Assembly: GCF_902491285.1 (NCBI RefSeq)
Contig: NZ_CABUHK010000058.1
Coordinates: 1-37,383, forward strand
Length of the DNA: 37,383 bases
Origin: an uncultured Bacteroides sp.
Lineage (GTDB): Bacteria; Bacteroidota; Bacteroidia; Bacteroidales; Bacteroidaceae
Direction: 5' to 3'
This document shows, piece by piece, positions 25,897-35,366 of the stretch. Numbering within the stretch: position 1 is the stretch's first letter; every line of letters starts with the position of its first letter. The translations under genes and the position numbers were made by a program. A model generated the notes under the pieces. The model was not told where the DNA came from and searched no databases. It was given only the letters and a program-made list of their open reading frames with translations.

Positions 25897-26868
25897 CTAA
25901 ATAAATATCTCTATTTTTATCTTTTCTTTACCGGCAGTTCCATTGTTATTCAAATAACGCCAACGTACTTTTGAAGAGACACTGATAAAATTAAGTATCT
26001 GTTCCAGATTCCGGTTGGTAAAGGTTCCGGAAAATGAATCATCGTAAGGCACATTCTCACGAACTGTAAATTCTGCATTATATCTGTCCGCCAAAATATC
26101 CAAAGCCTCCCGCAAAGATGTCTGCCGGAAAATGATCTTACCATCTTTCCATGAAAGTTCACGTTCACCGGAAGTTGCATGAAGCTCAGTTCGCCCATCC
26201 AATGAATTATAGACTAGTTTTTGTCCGGGAGCCATCACGATATATTGTGGTTGCCGGGCAACATTGCAGAATTCAAAGTTGACCTTTCCTTCGACCAAGG
26301 TTGTAATAACCTCATCTGCTTCCTTGTATGCTTTTACATTAAATTTTGTCCCCAATACCTTTATAGCAGACTGATGGGCAGTGGAAACAATGAATTGCTT
26401 CTCCGGGTCTTTCCGGACATCAAAATAAGCTTCTCCATCAAGTTCAACCTTGCGTGTATGGGAAGAAAAACGGTTGGGAAAGGTTAATGTACTCTTTCCA
26501 TTCACCCACACCATGGTTCCATCAGCAAGTGTTACTTGAGTACGTTGTCCGGCAGGCACATAAACTGTCTGCATTTCTACATTTTCTTTTTGGAAAGCCT
26601 GTATCATTATATAACTCAAGCCGAAAGCCATCGCAAACATAGCTGCAATCTGCCATACCCACCGTGCAACAGGACGTAACGAGAAAATCTTTTTCGTTTT
26701 CCGAGAAAGACTTTCTGTATCCTGCCATAAAAACGTATCGTAACTTTTACGAAGTGAAATGAACTCTTTAAGATTAGCAGCATCCGCATCAATCCAGGTG
26801 GCAACCTCCTCTTTCTCTTGCTGAGATGCCTTGCCTGAAATATATTTCAACAGTAATTCTTTATCCAT
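25897..26868 (-). CDS. FecR-family anti-sigma factor, PUL A
   Basis: This 323-residue inner-membrane regulator has a cytoplasmic N-terminal sigma-binding part (MDKELLLKYISGKASQQEKE, about 1-65), a membrane segment (about 70-91), a periplasmic FecR domain (about 105-200; VYVPAGQRTQVTLADGTMVW, VELDGEAYFDV) and a C-terminal DUF4974 domain (about 240-320). I chose the ATG at 26868 because MDKELL is the normal start of this family. The frame stays open to 26937, but that extension has no family likeness. It sits between the sigma gene and susC and should hold the sigma factor until the STN domain of SusC signals glycan binding. The product at 35367 is its paralogue. Confidence 0.93.
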   Translation of the reverse strand: MDKELLLKYISGKASQQEKEEVATWIDADAANLKEFISLRKSYDTFLWQDTESLSRKTKKIFSLRPVARWVWQIAAMFAMAFGLSYIMIQAFQKENVEMQTVYVPAGQRTQVTLADGTMVWVNGKSTLTFPNRFSSHTRKVELDGEAYFDVRKDPEKQFIVSTAHQSAIKVLGTKFNVKAYKEADEVITTLVEGKVNFEFCNVARQPQYIVMAPGQKLVYNSLDGRTELHATSGERELSWKDGKIIFRQTSLREALDILADRYNAEFTVRENVPYDDSFSGTFTNRNLEQILNFISVSSKVRWRYLNNNGTAGKEKIKIEIFI

Positions 26869-27018
26869 GATAAGGTATAATTTATAAACAATTATAAGTC
26901 GGGGTATTTGCCCCCTTTCATTAAGAATACCACCCACTAAGAATATTCCCTAGTAAGAAATGCGATTTTTTTTGTTATTACTCAAAAAAAAGTGGAAAAA
27001 CAGACCTATGACACCGGT

Positions 27019-27561
27019 TCAAATGAAGAAAAATAAGAATGGAGCGTAGTCTTTAAGATTGTCACGTAACATTTTAACCGCCCTACTAATATGATATTCT
27101 ACTCCTTTCACACTTATCCCCAATTCTTCGGCTATCTCTTTATGAGATTTACCGTCCAATCGGTCGTATATGAAAGCAATTCGGGTTTTCTCAGGCATAC
27201 CAGCCAGTAGTGTTTTTACTTTTGCCCGTAGTTCTTCCGATAATATTTCATTAGGGTCGCAGGCTTCCAATGTCGATATACGAATCTCCAGTTCACGCTG
27301 CCCTTTATCAAGCAAGGTTTGGTAGACATTTTCCTGAGCCTGTATATGTTTCAGATAATTAAGTGATTTACTGCGAATATAAGTTATCAATATGGCCTCA
27401 ACACTCGGAATCTCCCGCTCCTTACTCAATTCCCATAAATGAATGATTGCCTCCGAAACGATATCCTCTGCAACCTGGTCGTTGTGGACATACGACAAGG
27501 TAAACAGGAAAGCTTTCCTATAATAAGCTGTATATATCGAATTGAAGTTGATTTGAGCCAT
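27019..27561 (-). CDS. ECF RNA polymerase sigma-70 factor, PUL A
   Basis: This 180-residue ECF sigma factor has region 2 (about 10-75; LSYVHNDQVAEDIVSEAIIH) for core polymerase and -10 binding. Region 4 (about 120-172) has the helix-turn-helix KSHKEIAEELGISVKGVEYH for the -35 element. No anchor or sensor domain is present, so control must come from the FecR protein downstream. It is the first gene of PUL A in the direction of transcription and presumably drives susC-A and its own locus. On the minus strand, TTCCTTTG close to the start codon is one mismatch from the -7 consensus, and a perfect TATTTTTG lies further up (27674-27681). Confidence 0.94.
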   Translation of the reverse strand: MAQINFNSIYTAYYRKAFLFTLSYVHNDQVAEDIVSEAIIHLWELSKEREIPSVEAILITYIRSKSLNYLKHIQAQENVYQTLLDKGQRELEIRISTLEACDPNEILSEELRAKVKTLLAGMPEKTRIAFIYDRLDGKSHKEIAEELGISVKGVEYHISRAVKMLRDNLKDYAPFLFFFI

Positions 27562-27899
27562 TCAGTATATCCATTAGTATTAAACGCTGCAAAGGAATAT
27601 ATTTTATATGTGAATAGAAAACTTTTTAGAGAAAATTTAAATATGACTAAAACTCCTTTCTTATACAAAACTACAAAAATATAACTCATCAGAACTTATA
27701 TGCTGAGATTAGTCAACTTTTTGATATAGCAAAGGTTATCAGAGATATAGAAAAACCTACGAACAAGCATTTAGCTTGATTCGCAGGTTTCCCTTCTACC
27801 TTTTCCCCCAAAAACAGTCCATGTCTATTCAAGTTCAGCTATTTATTTACCGATGAACTGATTGGGTTTCATGGATATTTCACAAACTTGTATTTGTCA
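27562..27899. other. 338-nt spacer between PUL A sigma gene and PUL B last gene
   Basis: No gene is seen. The left part (27562-27720) is AT-rich and should hold the promoter of the PUL A sigma gene. A perfect minus-strand TATTTTTG (27674-27681) is present, without a well-spaced -33 box. The right part holds the PUL B terminator (27749-27790) and about 110 nt of PUL B 3' sequence. Confidence 0.6.
27749..27790 (-). terminator. rho-independent terminator ending the PUL B transcript
   Basis: On the minus strand, AAACCTGCGAATCAAGC pairs imperfectly with GCTTGTTCGTAGGTTT around a 5-nt loop and is followed by a short T-run into TTTTTC. It lies about 110 nt past the stop of the DUF1735-LamG gene. 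The first arm resembles the PUL A terminator arm. Confidence 0.75.
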
Positions 27900-29039
27900 C
27901 TATTCAATAGTCACCGGAGTATCCAGTGTGGTAATTCTTATACCATTAGTTGTGCCATTTATTTTACCGGTAGCATCTGTAATGACTCCGCCTTCTTCAA
28001 CTTCCGATCCATTCAGTTTATAATAGAGTGCCAACCCATCCGATTTCGGATCAACGCCCAGTATATTCTGTTTAAGCTGATTTTCCGTACGAGCCACACT
28101 CCAAACACGAAGTTCACACATTTTACCATACAACGGACGTTCTCCCCATGGGAATCTCGGAATCTTACCGATGTTGAAACCTACATCTGAATTCGGATCA
28201 AAACCTGGGATGGCCCAGTCTGATCCAGCCCATTTCGAACCATTGACATAAATAGCCGTTTTTCCTAAAGGCTGATCATAAGTCAAAGCGATATGATACC
28301 AACGTTTCGCTTGTAATGCCTCCTTGACTTTATACCCCTGTGTTCCTGCTACTTCCAAAATATCCCTAGGAGTTACTCCTCCTCCTGCGTCACCAATACG
28401 AAGAATCATTTTGCCTTCAGTTCCCATAATCGTATTATTATCGCCAAACCTGTCGATATAAACCAATGCTTCATAAGTGAATGACGAGAAATAAGTTCCA
28501 ACCGGGAATTTTACTGAAATGTAATTACTATTAAATGTACCGACCTTCGTTATTTTTAGAGGTTTAGAGAGAATGAAATAAGCAATGCTTGTCCCGGGAA
28601 GAGTCGATATAGAAGTCGACTGCACACGCACTGGCAAGGCATATGATTTCCCTTCCTCAAGCATCTCTAAGTTAGAGAGTTCCAACTGCACGTTTTCCGC
28701 GTACAACTTTCCACTTGGAATAGTTGAAGTTGTACTGCTTAATTTTACATTTGATGTATCGAACATTTCATAAGCTGTTCCATACTGCGTATTATATTCA
28801 TCCAACACACTTTGATCGGCTATGATATACGATACATCTACCTGCGAGGAGACCCTAGAAGAAAGCCTTGAAGATAAATCAAAAGTCTTTACTTCACTTT
28901 CATCTTCTAACGAGAATACATATTCCCTATTTTCAAAATAAAGTTTAGGCTCTAACAGGTCACTCTCGCTGTTATTGCAAGCGCTCATCAGCAATGCCAT
29001 GCCTCCTAACACCAAATAATTGAATCTATGTTTATTCAT
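27900..29039 (-). CDS. DUF1735 plus LamG-like surface lipoprotein, PUL B
   Basis: This 379-residue lipoprotein (lipobox ALLMSAC, Cys21) has an N-terminal DUF1735 domain (about 30-160) with Ser-rich strands, and a C-terminal LamG/concanavalin-A-like domain (about 175-370). Marks of the latter are RWYHIALTYDQPLGKTAIYV, NGSKW and LYGKMCELRVWSVARTENQL. It has the same order of domains and place in the operon as the PUL A protein at 17420, but sequence likeness outside the LamG core is modest. It is the last gene of PUL B, 32 nt behind the GH18 gene. A glycan-binding role beside GH18 is inferred. Confidence 0.85.
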   Translation of the reverse strand: MNKHRFNYLVLGGMALLMSACNNSESDLLEPKLYFENREYVFSLEDESEVKTFDLSSRLSSRVSSQVDVSYIIADQSVLDEYNTQYGTAYEMFDTSNVKLSSTTSTIPSGKLYAENVQLELSNLEMLEEGKSYALPVRVQSTSISTLPGTSIAYFILSKPLKITKVGTFNSNYISVKFPVGTYFSSFTYEALVYIDRFGDNNTIMGTEGKMILRIGDAGGGVTPRDILEVAGTQGYKVKEALQAKRWYHIALTYDQPLGKTAIYVNGSKWAGSDWAIPGFDPNSDVGFNIGKIPRFPWGERPLYGKMCELRVWSVARTENQLKQNILGVDPKSDGLALYYKLNGSEVEEGGVITDATGKINGTTNGIRITTLDTPVTIE

Positions 29040-29071
29040 AATTCTTTCGTTTTATTGATTTACCACCCCGT

Positions 29072-30193
29072 CTATTCTGACTTATTTTCTTCTTTGCTTT
29101 GGTTTGCTTTCCATTCATTGAAAACCTTCTGATTTATTTGAATGGCTTGACGCATCCACTTGTAGTCGGGAGTATTGTCATAATCGTTATCGAAACGATA
29201 AGCCCCTATTCCACCTTTATAACTTTTTGACGGCATATGAGCAGCTTGGTTAAGCAGTTGGCCACCATTGACAGCATACTTTTCGAAATTTTCTGTGCAG
29301 ATTATTTTCTTAGGATCTATCCCATAGCCTTCAAGACTAGGTCTGGAAGAGCCATAGCTTTGTATAATCCAATAATCGACATACTCATCCAACTCGGTGG
29401 TAAGACCATAGATTTTACCATCAATACAAATCATTTTGTGTCCTTTACCTTCAGGGTCACTCTTCGGTCCAATGTATTTATTCATCTCTTTAATCAAATG
29501 AATCAGATGTTTATCAGCACTCAACGTTCCATCCATATCGAACACACCGCTTCCGATTTCCCAGTCAACATCGTAACCATCCCACTCATTTGCATCCAGA
29601 GAATCACAAAGAGCTTTGGCAAATTTCCCTAAACATTCATAATGATTTTCACTTTCGAATTGTCCTTCAAATCCCCAAAATTCCCAACGAGCTTTCTTTT
29701 TCGCTTCTTCCAATTTGGAGTCACTCCAACCTTCTTCCTCCGCCTGTTTTTCTACAGGGGCATATACCGAATTCGGAGTTGCCCCCTTGCCTATATATGA
29801 AAGCAGGCTCACTTGCAATAGCTTAGTACCTTTTACTTTTTGTACAAACTCTTTATCTGCTTTCTGTTCAGGAGTGATATCGTAACGTCCGGGAGCACCG
29901 CTCCACATGGAAACAAAGTCCATGCTATCTGGCATAGAGGTCAGATATCCTTTTCGATAAGCTCCGGCAGGAGACCAGTTGGAATACCATCCGAAAGCAA
30001 CGGGACGTCCATAGTTCCAAGCAGTTGCCTTGTAGGCACGCAAGTTGGCATAATATTCACTATCACCCATCGTGTTATTACCTCCGATGTGCTCCATATC
30101 TATATTTTCCACTTCAGTGCAGGAAGTTGCTACCATTAAGCCTGCCAAAGGGAGGAGATATAATAATTTTCTTAATGTTTTCATATTCTTCAT
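29072..30193 (-). CDS. GH18 endoglycosidase-like lipoprotein, PUL B
   Basis: This 373-residue lipoprotein (lipobox MVATSC, Cys25) has one GH18 TIM barrel. The catalytic motif DxxDxDxE is intact as DGYDVDWE with Asp210 and Glu212. Compared with the PUL A enzyme it shares YYxNLRxYKA, AFGWY, MPDSMDFVSMW and EFVQKVKGTKLLQV, but has about 40 extra residues, mostly a Lys/Glu-rich helix (about 145-172, EKQAEEEGWSDSKLEEAKKK) before the catalytic strand, and a charged tail ending NKSE. Expected chemistry is endo-cleavage next to GlcNAc by substrate-assisted catalysis. It has no own carbohydrate-binding domain, which is supplied next door by the DUF1735-LamG protein. It is 25 nt behind susD. Confidence 0.87.
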   Translation of the reverse strand: MKNMKTLRKLLYLLPLAGLMVATSCTEVENIDMEHIGGNNTMGDSEYYANLRAYKATAWNYGRPVAFGWYSNWSPAGAYRKGYLTSMPDSMDFVSMWSGAPGRYDITPEQKADKEFVQKVKGTKLLQVSLLSYIGKGATPNSVYAPVEKQAEEEGWSDSKLEEAKKKARWEFWGFEGQFESENHYECLGKFAKALCDSLDANEWDGYDVDWEIGSGVFDMDGTLSADKHLIHLIKEMNKYIGPKSDPEGKGHKMICIDGKIYGLTTELDEYVDYWIIQSYGSSRPSLEGYGIDPKKIICTENFEKYAVNGGQLLNQAAHMPSKSYKGGIGAYRFDNDYDNTPDYKWMRQAIQINQKVFNEWKANQSKEENKSE

Positions 30194-30218
30194 TTTGTAT
30201 CAAAATAGTGATTATAGG

Positions 30219-31859
30219 TTATCGTTTACAATCCCACCACAAGCGGGTTGAAGATTTATCCTCGCCACCTTGACCGTTATTAAGCAACAGTAAAGCTGCA
30301 TTGTAAATAGCTTGTCCATCTTCTGTTTGGTAAAAACTTGTAGGGTAAATCATACGACGTACACCACTCTCTTTGGTTGCACCTTGACTCGAACCATTAT
30401 TTACCATTACAGGATTCAATTTCGGATATCCGGTTCTTCTCCACTCCGTCCAAGCTTCCTGACCATTAGGGAAAAGCGCAATCCACTTCTGAATCATGAT
30501 CTTCTCTAACTTCTGCTCTGTGCTACCTTCAAATTTAGCAGTAGCAGTAGAAGGAGCAGGGAAACTACAAGCATAAGAGCCTGTGAATTCATGCTTCACC
30601 GGTACCTTATTAGAGTTCATGTAAGTATCCACAGAAGTCGTTATACCATTTTCCTGAAACGACATTTCAATACCTTGTTTATAAAGCGCATCGGCACTAC
30701 CAAAATCGGCAGGCCATACCAAAGCCGCTTCGGCACGCAAGAAATAAACTTCGGAGGCACGCAACCAATAGGTCGGAGTATTACTTTCAATCTTTGGTTT
30801 GGAGAACAATTTATAAACATCATTCGGTGCAAAAGTATGTCCGGAAGGTACTGCTTGATATTTCTTACCGTCATAAGCAGGTTGACCTACTGTACTTGCC
30901 GCATCTACAGGTTTAAAATAAGCACCTAAACGAGGGTCATCATACCCCACTAAGTAAGAGAACATAGATGATCCCATACGTGATTCCTCGTACGTTTCAG
31001 ACAACCATTCAATGTTATTACGGAAAGTAATGCCGGCCCCCACACTCATTTGTGCTTCATCATCCCTTGCAGTCATTACGCCTATAGAATGTCCGACCGC
31101 CTGGGTAGCATACTTCTTTGCCATTTCTTCATCGGCAAAGCGAACGCGTATTGCCAAACGAAGCATCAATGAATTGGCGTATTTCACCCATTTCTTGGTG
31201 TCACCCGCATAAACCGCATCGTATTCTTCCATCACTTTTACACCGTTTACAGCTTTTTCTGTCAGTACGTTAATAGCATCGGTCAAATCTTGAAACATAG
31301 CAGTATATACCACCTTCTCCGAATCGAAAGGTATATTCATAGTCGGATTGGCAGCATGAGTATAAGGCATCGGTCCGAAACACTCCAATGTCTTGTGCCA
31401 AGCCGAGATTTTCAAAATTTGTGCCAACGCATAGATTTCAGGAGCATCATTCTTTTCTGAAAATACTTTCAATTTTTTCCAAGAATTAAACGCGTTGGTA
31501 TACGAACGCGTATAAGTACCCGCAATCCAACTGTCAATAAGAAAATAGGTTGTATTGTTACGACCAGAATTCCAACCGGTAGAGTTATTCTGCCCGAAGA
31601 AACCACTCCAACAATCGGCCGAAAGATGATAATCAGTCTGATATTGATTAATAATGTCTGTATCATCGGCTTGTGTACCCACCGGGAAAACAGTTTGTTG
31701 CATAGCCGTGACCAAACCACCCACAGCAAAACCATCCATTAGTCCTTCTTCTTCAGTCATTTCAAACGGATTCGTATTGATTCTTTCATAATCACATGCC
31801 GTCAAAAATGACAAGAAGCATATACACACTAAGAGTTTATATTGATTTATCTTTTTCAT
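30219..31859 (-). CDS. SusD/RagB-family glycan-binding outer membrane lipoprotein, PUL B
   Basis: This 546-residue lipoprotein (lipobox LSFLTAC, Cys22) begins its mature part with YERINTNPFEMTEEEG, the usual start of SusD-like_2 proteins. It shows the helical core segments KKWVKYANSLMLRLAIRVRF, ASEVYFLRAEAALVW and KWIALFPNGQEAWTEWRRTG, shared with the PUL A SusD. It is 15 nt behind susC-B, as expected for a co-translated SusCD pair, and should form the lid on that transporter at the cell surface. It differs enough from the PUL A protein in loops to suggest a different or altered glycan ligand, which is inference. Confidence 0.95.
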   Translation of the reverse strand: MKKINQYKLLVCICFLSFLTACDYERINTNPFEMTEEEGLMDGFAVGGLVTAMQQTVFPVGTQADDTDIINQYQTDYHLSADCWSGFFGQNNSTGWNSGRNNTTYFLIDSWIAGTYTRSYTNAFNSWKKLKVFSEKNDAPEIYALAQILKISAWHKTLECFGPMPYTHAANPTMNIPFDSEKVVYTAMFQDLTDAINVLTEKAVNGVKVMEEYDAVYAGDTKKWVKYANSLMLRLAIRVRFADEEMAKKYATQAVGHSIGVMTARDDEAQMSVGAGITFRNNIEWLSETYEESRMGSSMFSYLVGYDDPRLGAYFKPVDAASTVGQPAYDGKKYQAVPSGHTFAPNDVYKLFSKPKIESNTPTYWLRASEVYFLRAEAALVWPADFGSADALYKQGIEMSFQENGITTSVDTYMNSNKVPVKHEFTGSYACSFPAPSTATAKFEGSTEQKLEKIMIQKWIALFPNGQEAWTEWRRTGYPKLNPVMVNNGSSQGATKESGVRRMIYPTSFYQTEDGQAIYNAALLLLNNGQGGEDKSSTRLWWDCKR

Positions 31860-31874
31860 AATAAAGTTGGTTTA

Positions 31875-34800
31875 TCATAATTTAAATTTAATGCCAAAAC
31901 CAAAGCTACGCACACTTGGCTGCATAAAGTAGTCGTTACCCTGTCCATAAGTACTAGTAGAAGGTGTTAGTTCCGGATCAAACGGAGCCTCACAGTATAA
32001 CATCCAAGGATTGTTTGCGATGAACGAAACCGTGACATCTCTCAGCACATTACCAAACCATTTATTAGGCATAGTGTAGCTGAGCGATAACTCTTGCAAA
32101 CGAATATTGGTAGCACTGTACACATAATAACCGGAAGTTTCATAGTTTCCTGTGCCAATCATTTGATAATAAGCCTTTGCGTCTACTCTACCTTGATTTT
32201 TTATCAAGGCTCCCCCGGCATCCCGTGCTTCAGCCGAACGTTTAGAAACCCCAAAACGGTCAAGCAAAGCTTCGGTAGAAGAAGTTACTACGCCACCAAA
32301 GCGTCCGTTGACCAAGAAGTTCAAACCAAAACCTTTGTATGACAATGCATTGCTCCAACCAAGATTGAAATCAGGAGAAGTTTTGCCCAAATAGACAGGT
32401 TCACCTCTTTCCATACCAAATTTGCCGTCACTTTCTACTGCCACAAACCCTTGACTGTCTTTCTTAAAGAATGTGTTGGCATAAATATCATGAATGCTAC
32501 CGCCCACTTTCAAAATCGTACGACCTTTGTCTTTCACTACTTCGGGAATATTAATAGGTGAAGTTCCCTCTAAACCTGTCTCATAATTAGTTACCATTTC
32601 TTTGATTTCGTTGACATTACGTGAAAAAATCAAAGTAGAAGAGAAAGACAATCCGTTATTAAGTTTATCACTATATCCCAATGAGGCTTCCCAACCACGG
32701 TTCTCTACATCACCTGCCTGCAAATAGATTTGCTTGTATCCGGTATACTCGGGAAGTTCGCCCAAGAATGTTTGGTTCTTCGTATTAGAGTGATAGTAAG
32801 TAACTTCCGCACTCAACTTATTCCACAGACGCAAGCTCAAACCAAATTCATAAGATTTAGTACGTTCTGCCTTGAAATCGGTGAAGGGATAGATATAGGT
32901 AGGATTCAAAAGACCACCCACAAGCGGATCAGTCACCGTACCCGGAGTCAAACCTGAACGAGAAACCGGAGCACCTACTCCGGTGACAGAGCCACGTACT
33001 TTTAAGTAAGAGATAAATTCAGGTAGTTTTACCATTTCAGATACAATGGCCGATAGTCCCACGGAAGGATAGAAGAAAGATTCCTCATTGGTATTTACCA
33101 GACGGGAGTTCCACTCGTTACGTCCGGTCAAAGTCAAATAAAGCATACTTTTCCAACCCAATTCCACGTTGGCAAAGATGGCGTGGTTACGCATACTGTC
33201 ACCTCCTCCTTTTTCGGAGATACGTCCATTTTTTGTATCGATGTTAGTTGTGGTAAATTTATTGGGGAGCTTAAGTAAGGCACCCTTGTATCCCCTTTCC
33301 AAAGCCCAATAATTAGAATAACTCCAACCAAGGTTGGCAGCAAGACTGAAATCCTGAATGCGCTTGTTGATATTCAGCATAAAGTCGGCATACTCCTGAC
33401 GATCATTATAATTACTGTATCCGTAATGCCCTTTATTACCTTCTGCGAACTTCTGATCGGAAGAAGCGTAAATCTTACGTTCAAAACTTACATAGGTATC
33501 GTCCATTCTGAAACGACCGGCAACATTCAGCCAATCGGTTATTTTATAGGTCAATCCCACATTAAACATATAACGACTCTTTTCATTGGTAGCTACATTA
33601 CGATAAGCTGTCCAATAAGGATTTTGAGAGGCATAAGTAGACTCACCTACAGGCCAGTATTGCACCGGTAAATTACGGCTCTCATCGTAGCGTTCAAAAT
33701 TCTTTATATCCTCAAAATTCTCACCGCGTGGAAACAAATAAGCAGCCATCACCGGATTCCAATACTGCCCTTGCGAAACCATGTTCTTATCTTTTTGTTT
33801 CACATACGATGCTCCCAAGTCTAGTTGTAACTTATCGTTCAGGAATGTAGAAGTGTTACGAATGGTGAAGTTTAAACGGTCGTATGTATTATTGGGCACG
33901 ATACCATTGGAATTGGTAGATGAGATAGAAGCAAATGTCTGATTCTGCTTAGTTCCTGTAGTCAATGTTAATGAGTTAATGAAATTCGTACCAGTATTGA
34001 AGAAATCATGCTTAGGGTCGTAACTCGACGGAGTTGGCAATTTCTCTCCCCAACTTTCATACATATCTTTCTTGTTTCCATATGTATTTTGAAATTCCGG
34101 AGTCATGTACGCTTTGCTAAACTCGGTAGAAGAGGAGAACTGAATGGATAATTTGCCCTCTTTACCTTTTTTGGTTGTTATCAGGATGACCCCGTTCGCC
34201 GCACTACTACCATACAACGCAGCGGCTGAAGGACCACTCAACACAGAAATGCTTTCAATATCTTCCGGGTTAAAGTCCGCAACACCTTCTGTACCAGCTT
34301 TACCTTCACCCATAATTCCACTGTCTGTATTTCCCATATTTGTATTGAACAAAGGAATACCATCTACCACATATAAAGCATTGTTATCCCCTTCAAGAGA
34401 TTTGGCACCGCGCATCACAACGCGTGTTGCACCACCGGCACCGCTTGCACTCTTATTTATGGTCACACCAGCGATCTTACCATTTAAAGAGTTCACAAAG
34501 TTTGCATCTTTCACAGTAGTCAATTCATCACTCTTAATCTGTTGTACACTATAAGACAGTGCCTTTTCCGCACGTTTGATACCTAATGCCGTAACAACAA
34601 CTTCATCCAAAACCTCTGTATCCTGTTTCATGACAACTTGATAGAAATCTTTTTTTGAAACTGGGATGACCTGAGCAGCATATCCTATATAAGAAACTTT
34701 AAATTGAGAGTTATCCGGTGCCTTTATGGAGAAGTTTCCATCAAAATCTGTAATTGTCCCCGTAGAGCTACCCTCCACAGATACATTTACTCCAATTAAT

Positions 34801-35204
34801 GGCTCACCACTCTCATCAACGACTTTTCCTCTAATCTCTTTTACAGTTTGTGTAACTGCAGGTTTCTTTTCAGTAATTATAATATAATTACCTTGAATTT
34901 GATAAGCGAAACCTGTTCCTTTTAAGATTACATCAAGTGCTGCCGGCACAGAAACATTCTGCAAATTAAGATTTGCTATCTCTTTTCCTTTTAATTCGGA
35001 ATCACTATAGTTAATAGACATTTTTGACTGTTTTTCTACAGTTTTCAGAGCATCAACAACAGTGATATTCTTCTGCTGAATAGTAATTTTATTACCACTT
35101 TGAGCAAAAGCTAGGGTAGACGTTAGTAACAATAGGCTTAAAAAAGTGAGAAAGACCCACTTATGAGCTATTTGTTCTGCTATTTTTTCGTAAATTTGTA
35201 GCAT
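31875..35204 (-). CDS. SusC/RagA-family TonB-dependent glycan transporter with STN signalling domain, PUL B
   Basis: This 1109-residue transporter has a signal peptide ending AFAQ (about residue 35), an STN domain (about 38-112), a carboxypeptidase-regulatory-like domain (about 124-195; EIRGKVVDESGEPLIGVNVS), the plug from EVVVTALGIKRAEKALSY (about 201) with ALYVVDGIP, and a barrel ending FGFGIKFKL. It is a clear paralogue of SusC-A: the stretch VKDANFVNSLxGKIAGVxIN and VVMRGAKSL match nearly residue for residue. The STN domain and neighbouring FecR and sigma genes indicate signal relay from the cell surface. A plus-strand TAAATTTG box lies inside its first codons, at the head of a probable antisense RNA. 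Confidence 0.96.
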   Translation of the reverse strand: MLQIYEKIAEQIAHKWVFLTFLSLLLLTSTLAFAQSGNKITIQQKNITVVDALKTVEKQSKMSINYSDSELKGKEIANLNLQNVSVPAALDVILKGTGFAYQIQGNYIIITEKKPAVTQTVKEIRGKVVDESGEPLIGVNVSVEGSSTGTITDFDGNFSIKAPDNSQFKVSYIGYAAQVIPVSKKDFYQVVMKQDTEVLDEVVVTALGIKRAEKALSYSVQQIKSDELTTVKDANFVNSLNGKIAGVTINKSASGAGGATRVVMRGAKSLEGDNNALYVVDGIPLFNTNMGNTDSGIMGEGKAGTEGVADFNPEDIESISVLSGPSAAALYGSSAANGVILITTKKGKEGKLSIQFSSSTEFSKAYMTPEFQNTYGNKKDMYESWGEKLPTPSSYDPKHDFFNTGTNFINSLTLTTGTKQNQTFASISSTNSNGIVPNNTYDRLNFTIRNTSTFLNDKLQLDLGASYVKQKDKNMVSQGQYWNPVMAAYLFPRGENFEDIKNFERYDESRNLPVQYWPVGESTYASQNPYWTAYRNVATNEKSRYMFNVGLTYKITDWLNVAGRFRMDDTYVSFERKIYASSDQKFAEGNKGHYGYSNYNDRQEYADFMLNINKRIQDFSLAANLGWSYSNYWALERGYKGALLKLPNKFTTTNIDTKNGRISEKGGGDSMRNHAIFANVELGWKSMLYLTLTGRNEWNSRLVNTNEESFFYPSVGLSAIVSEMVKLPEFISYLKVRGSVTGVGAPVSRSGLTPGTVTDPLVGGLLNPTYIYPFTDFKAERTKSYEFGLSLRLWNKLSAEVTYYHSNTKNQTFLGELPEYTGYKQIYLQAGDVENRGWEASLGYSDKLNNGLSFSSTLIFSRNVNEIKEMVTNYETGLEGTSPINIPEVVKDKGRTILKVGGSIHDIYANTFFKKDSQGFVAVESDGKFGMERGEPVYLGKTSPDFNLGWSNALSYKGFGLNFLVNGRFGGVVTSSTEALLDRFGVSKRSAEARDAGGALIKNQGRVDAKAYYQMIGTGNYETSGYYVYSATNIRLQELSLSYTMPNKWFGNVLRDVTVSFIANNPWMLYCEAPFDPELTPSTSTYGQGNDYFMQPSVRSFGFGIKFKL
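35191..35198 (+). promoter_or_regulatory. antisense -7 box at the susC-B start codon
   Basis: The plus strand reads TAAATTTG, a perfect TAnnTTTG, inside the first codons of susC-B. The nearest TTTG upstream (35171-35174) is 16 nt away, shorter than the usual 19-21. Its place mirrors the antisense promoter at susC-A. Confidence 0.45.
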
Positions 35205-35327
35205 CTTTAGTATTAGTTAATTGGTTATTATTCTAGGATCATTCAGAATAGCGTCAATACACGCTAATATTAAGGAGAACTTGATTTCACATCCGGAAGG
35301 AACGGGCATTCCTTCCGGATACTTTTT
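35205..35327 (+). ncRNA. probable DonS-like cis-antisense small RNA opposite the susC-B leader
   Basis: A transcript of roughly 120 nt is predicted from near the susC-B ATG to a plus-strand terminator. It holds ATTAGTTAATTGGT (35212-35225), which matches the susC-A element at 12 of 14 positions, a 6-bp stem-loop TAGCGT-CAATAC-ACGCTA (35249-35266) and a 12-bp terminator hairpin. Order and spacing of parts follow the susC-A copy while most of the sequence differs, as expected if structure rather than sequence is kept. It would pair with the whole susC-B leader including the ribosome-binding region. The start point is inferred. Confidence 0.55.
35291..35327 (+). terminator. plus-strand rho-independent terminator upstream of susC-B
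   Basis: A perfect 12-bp inverted repeat ATCCGGAAGGAA / TTCCTTCCGGAT (35291-35302 and 35309-35320) has a 6-nt loop and is followed by ACTTTTT. There is no T-run on the minus-strand side, so it serves plus-strand (antisense) transcription. Confidence 0.8.
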
Positions 35328-35366
35328 CACATAGTATTTTCAATTTAAATAGGTTTTACAACTGGT

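Noticed and set aside
26869..26937. Longer start for the PUL A FecR gene
   Set aside because: The extra 23 residues lack family likeness; MDKELLLKYISG at 26868 is the usual FecR start, and the DNA holds a GGGG/CCCC hairpin (26901-26914) more like a leader.
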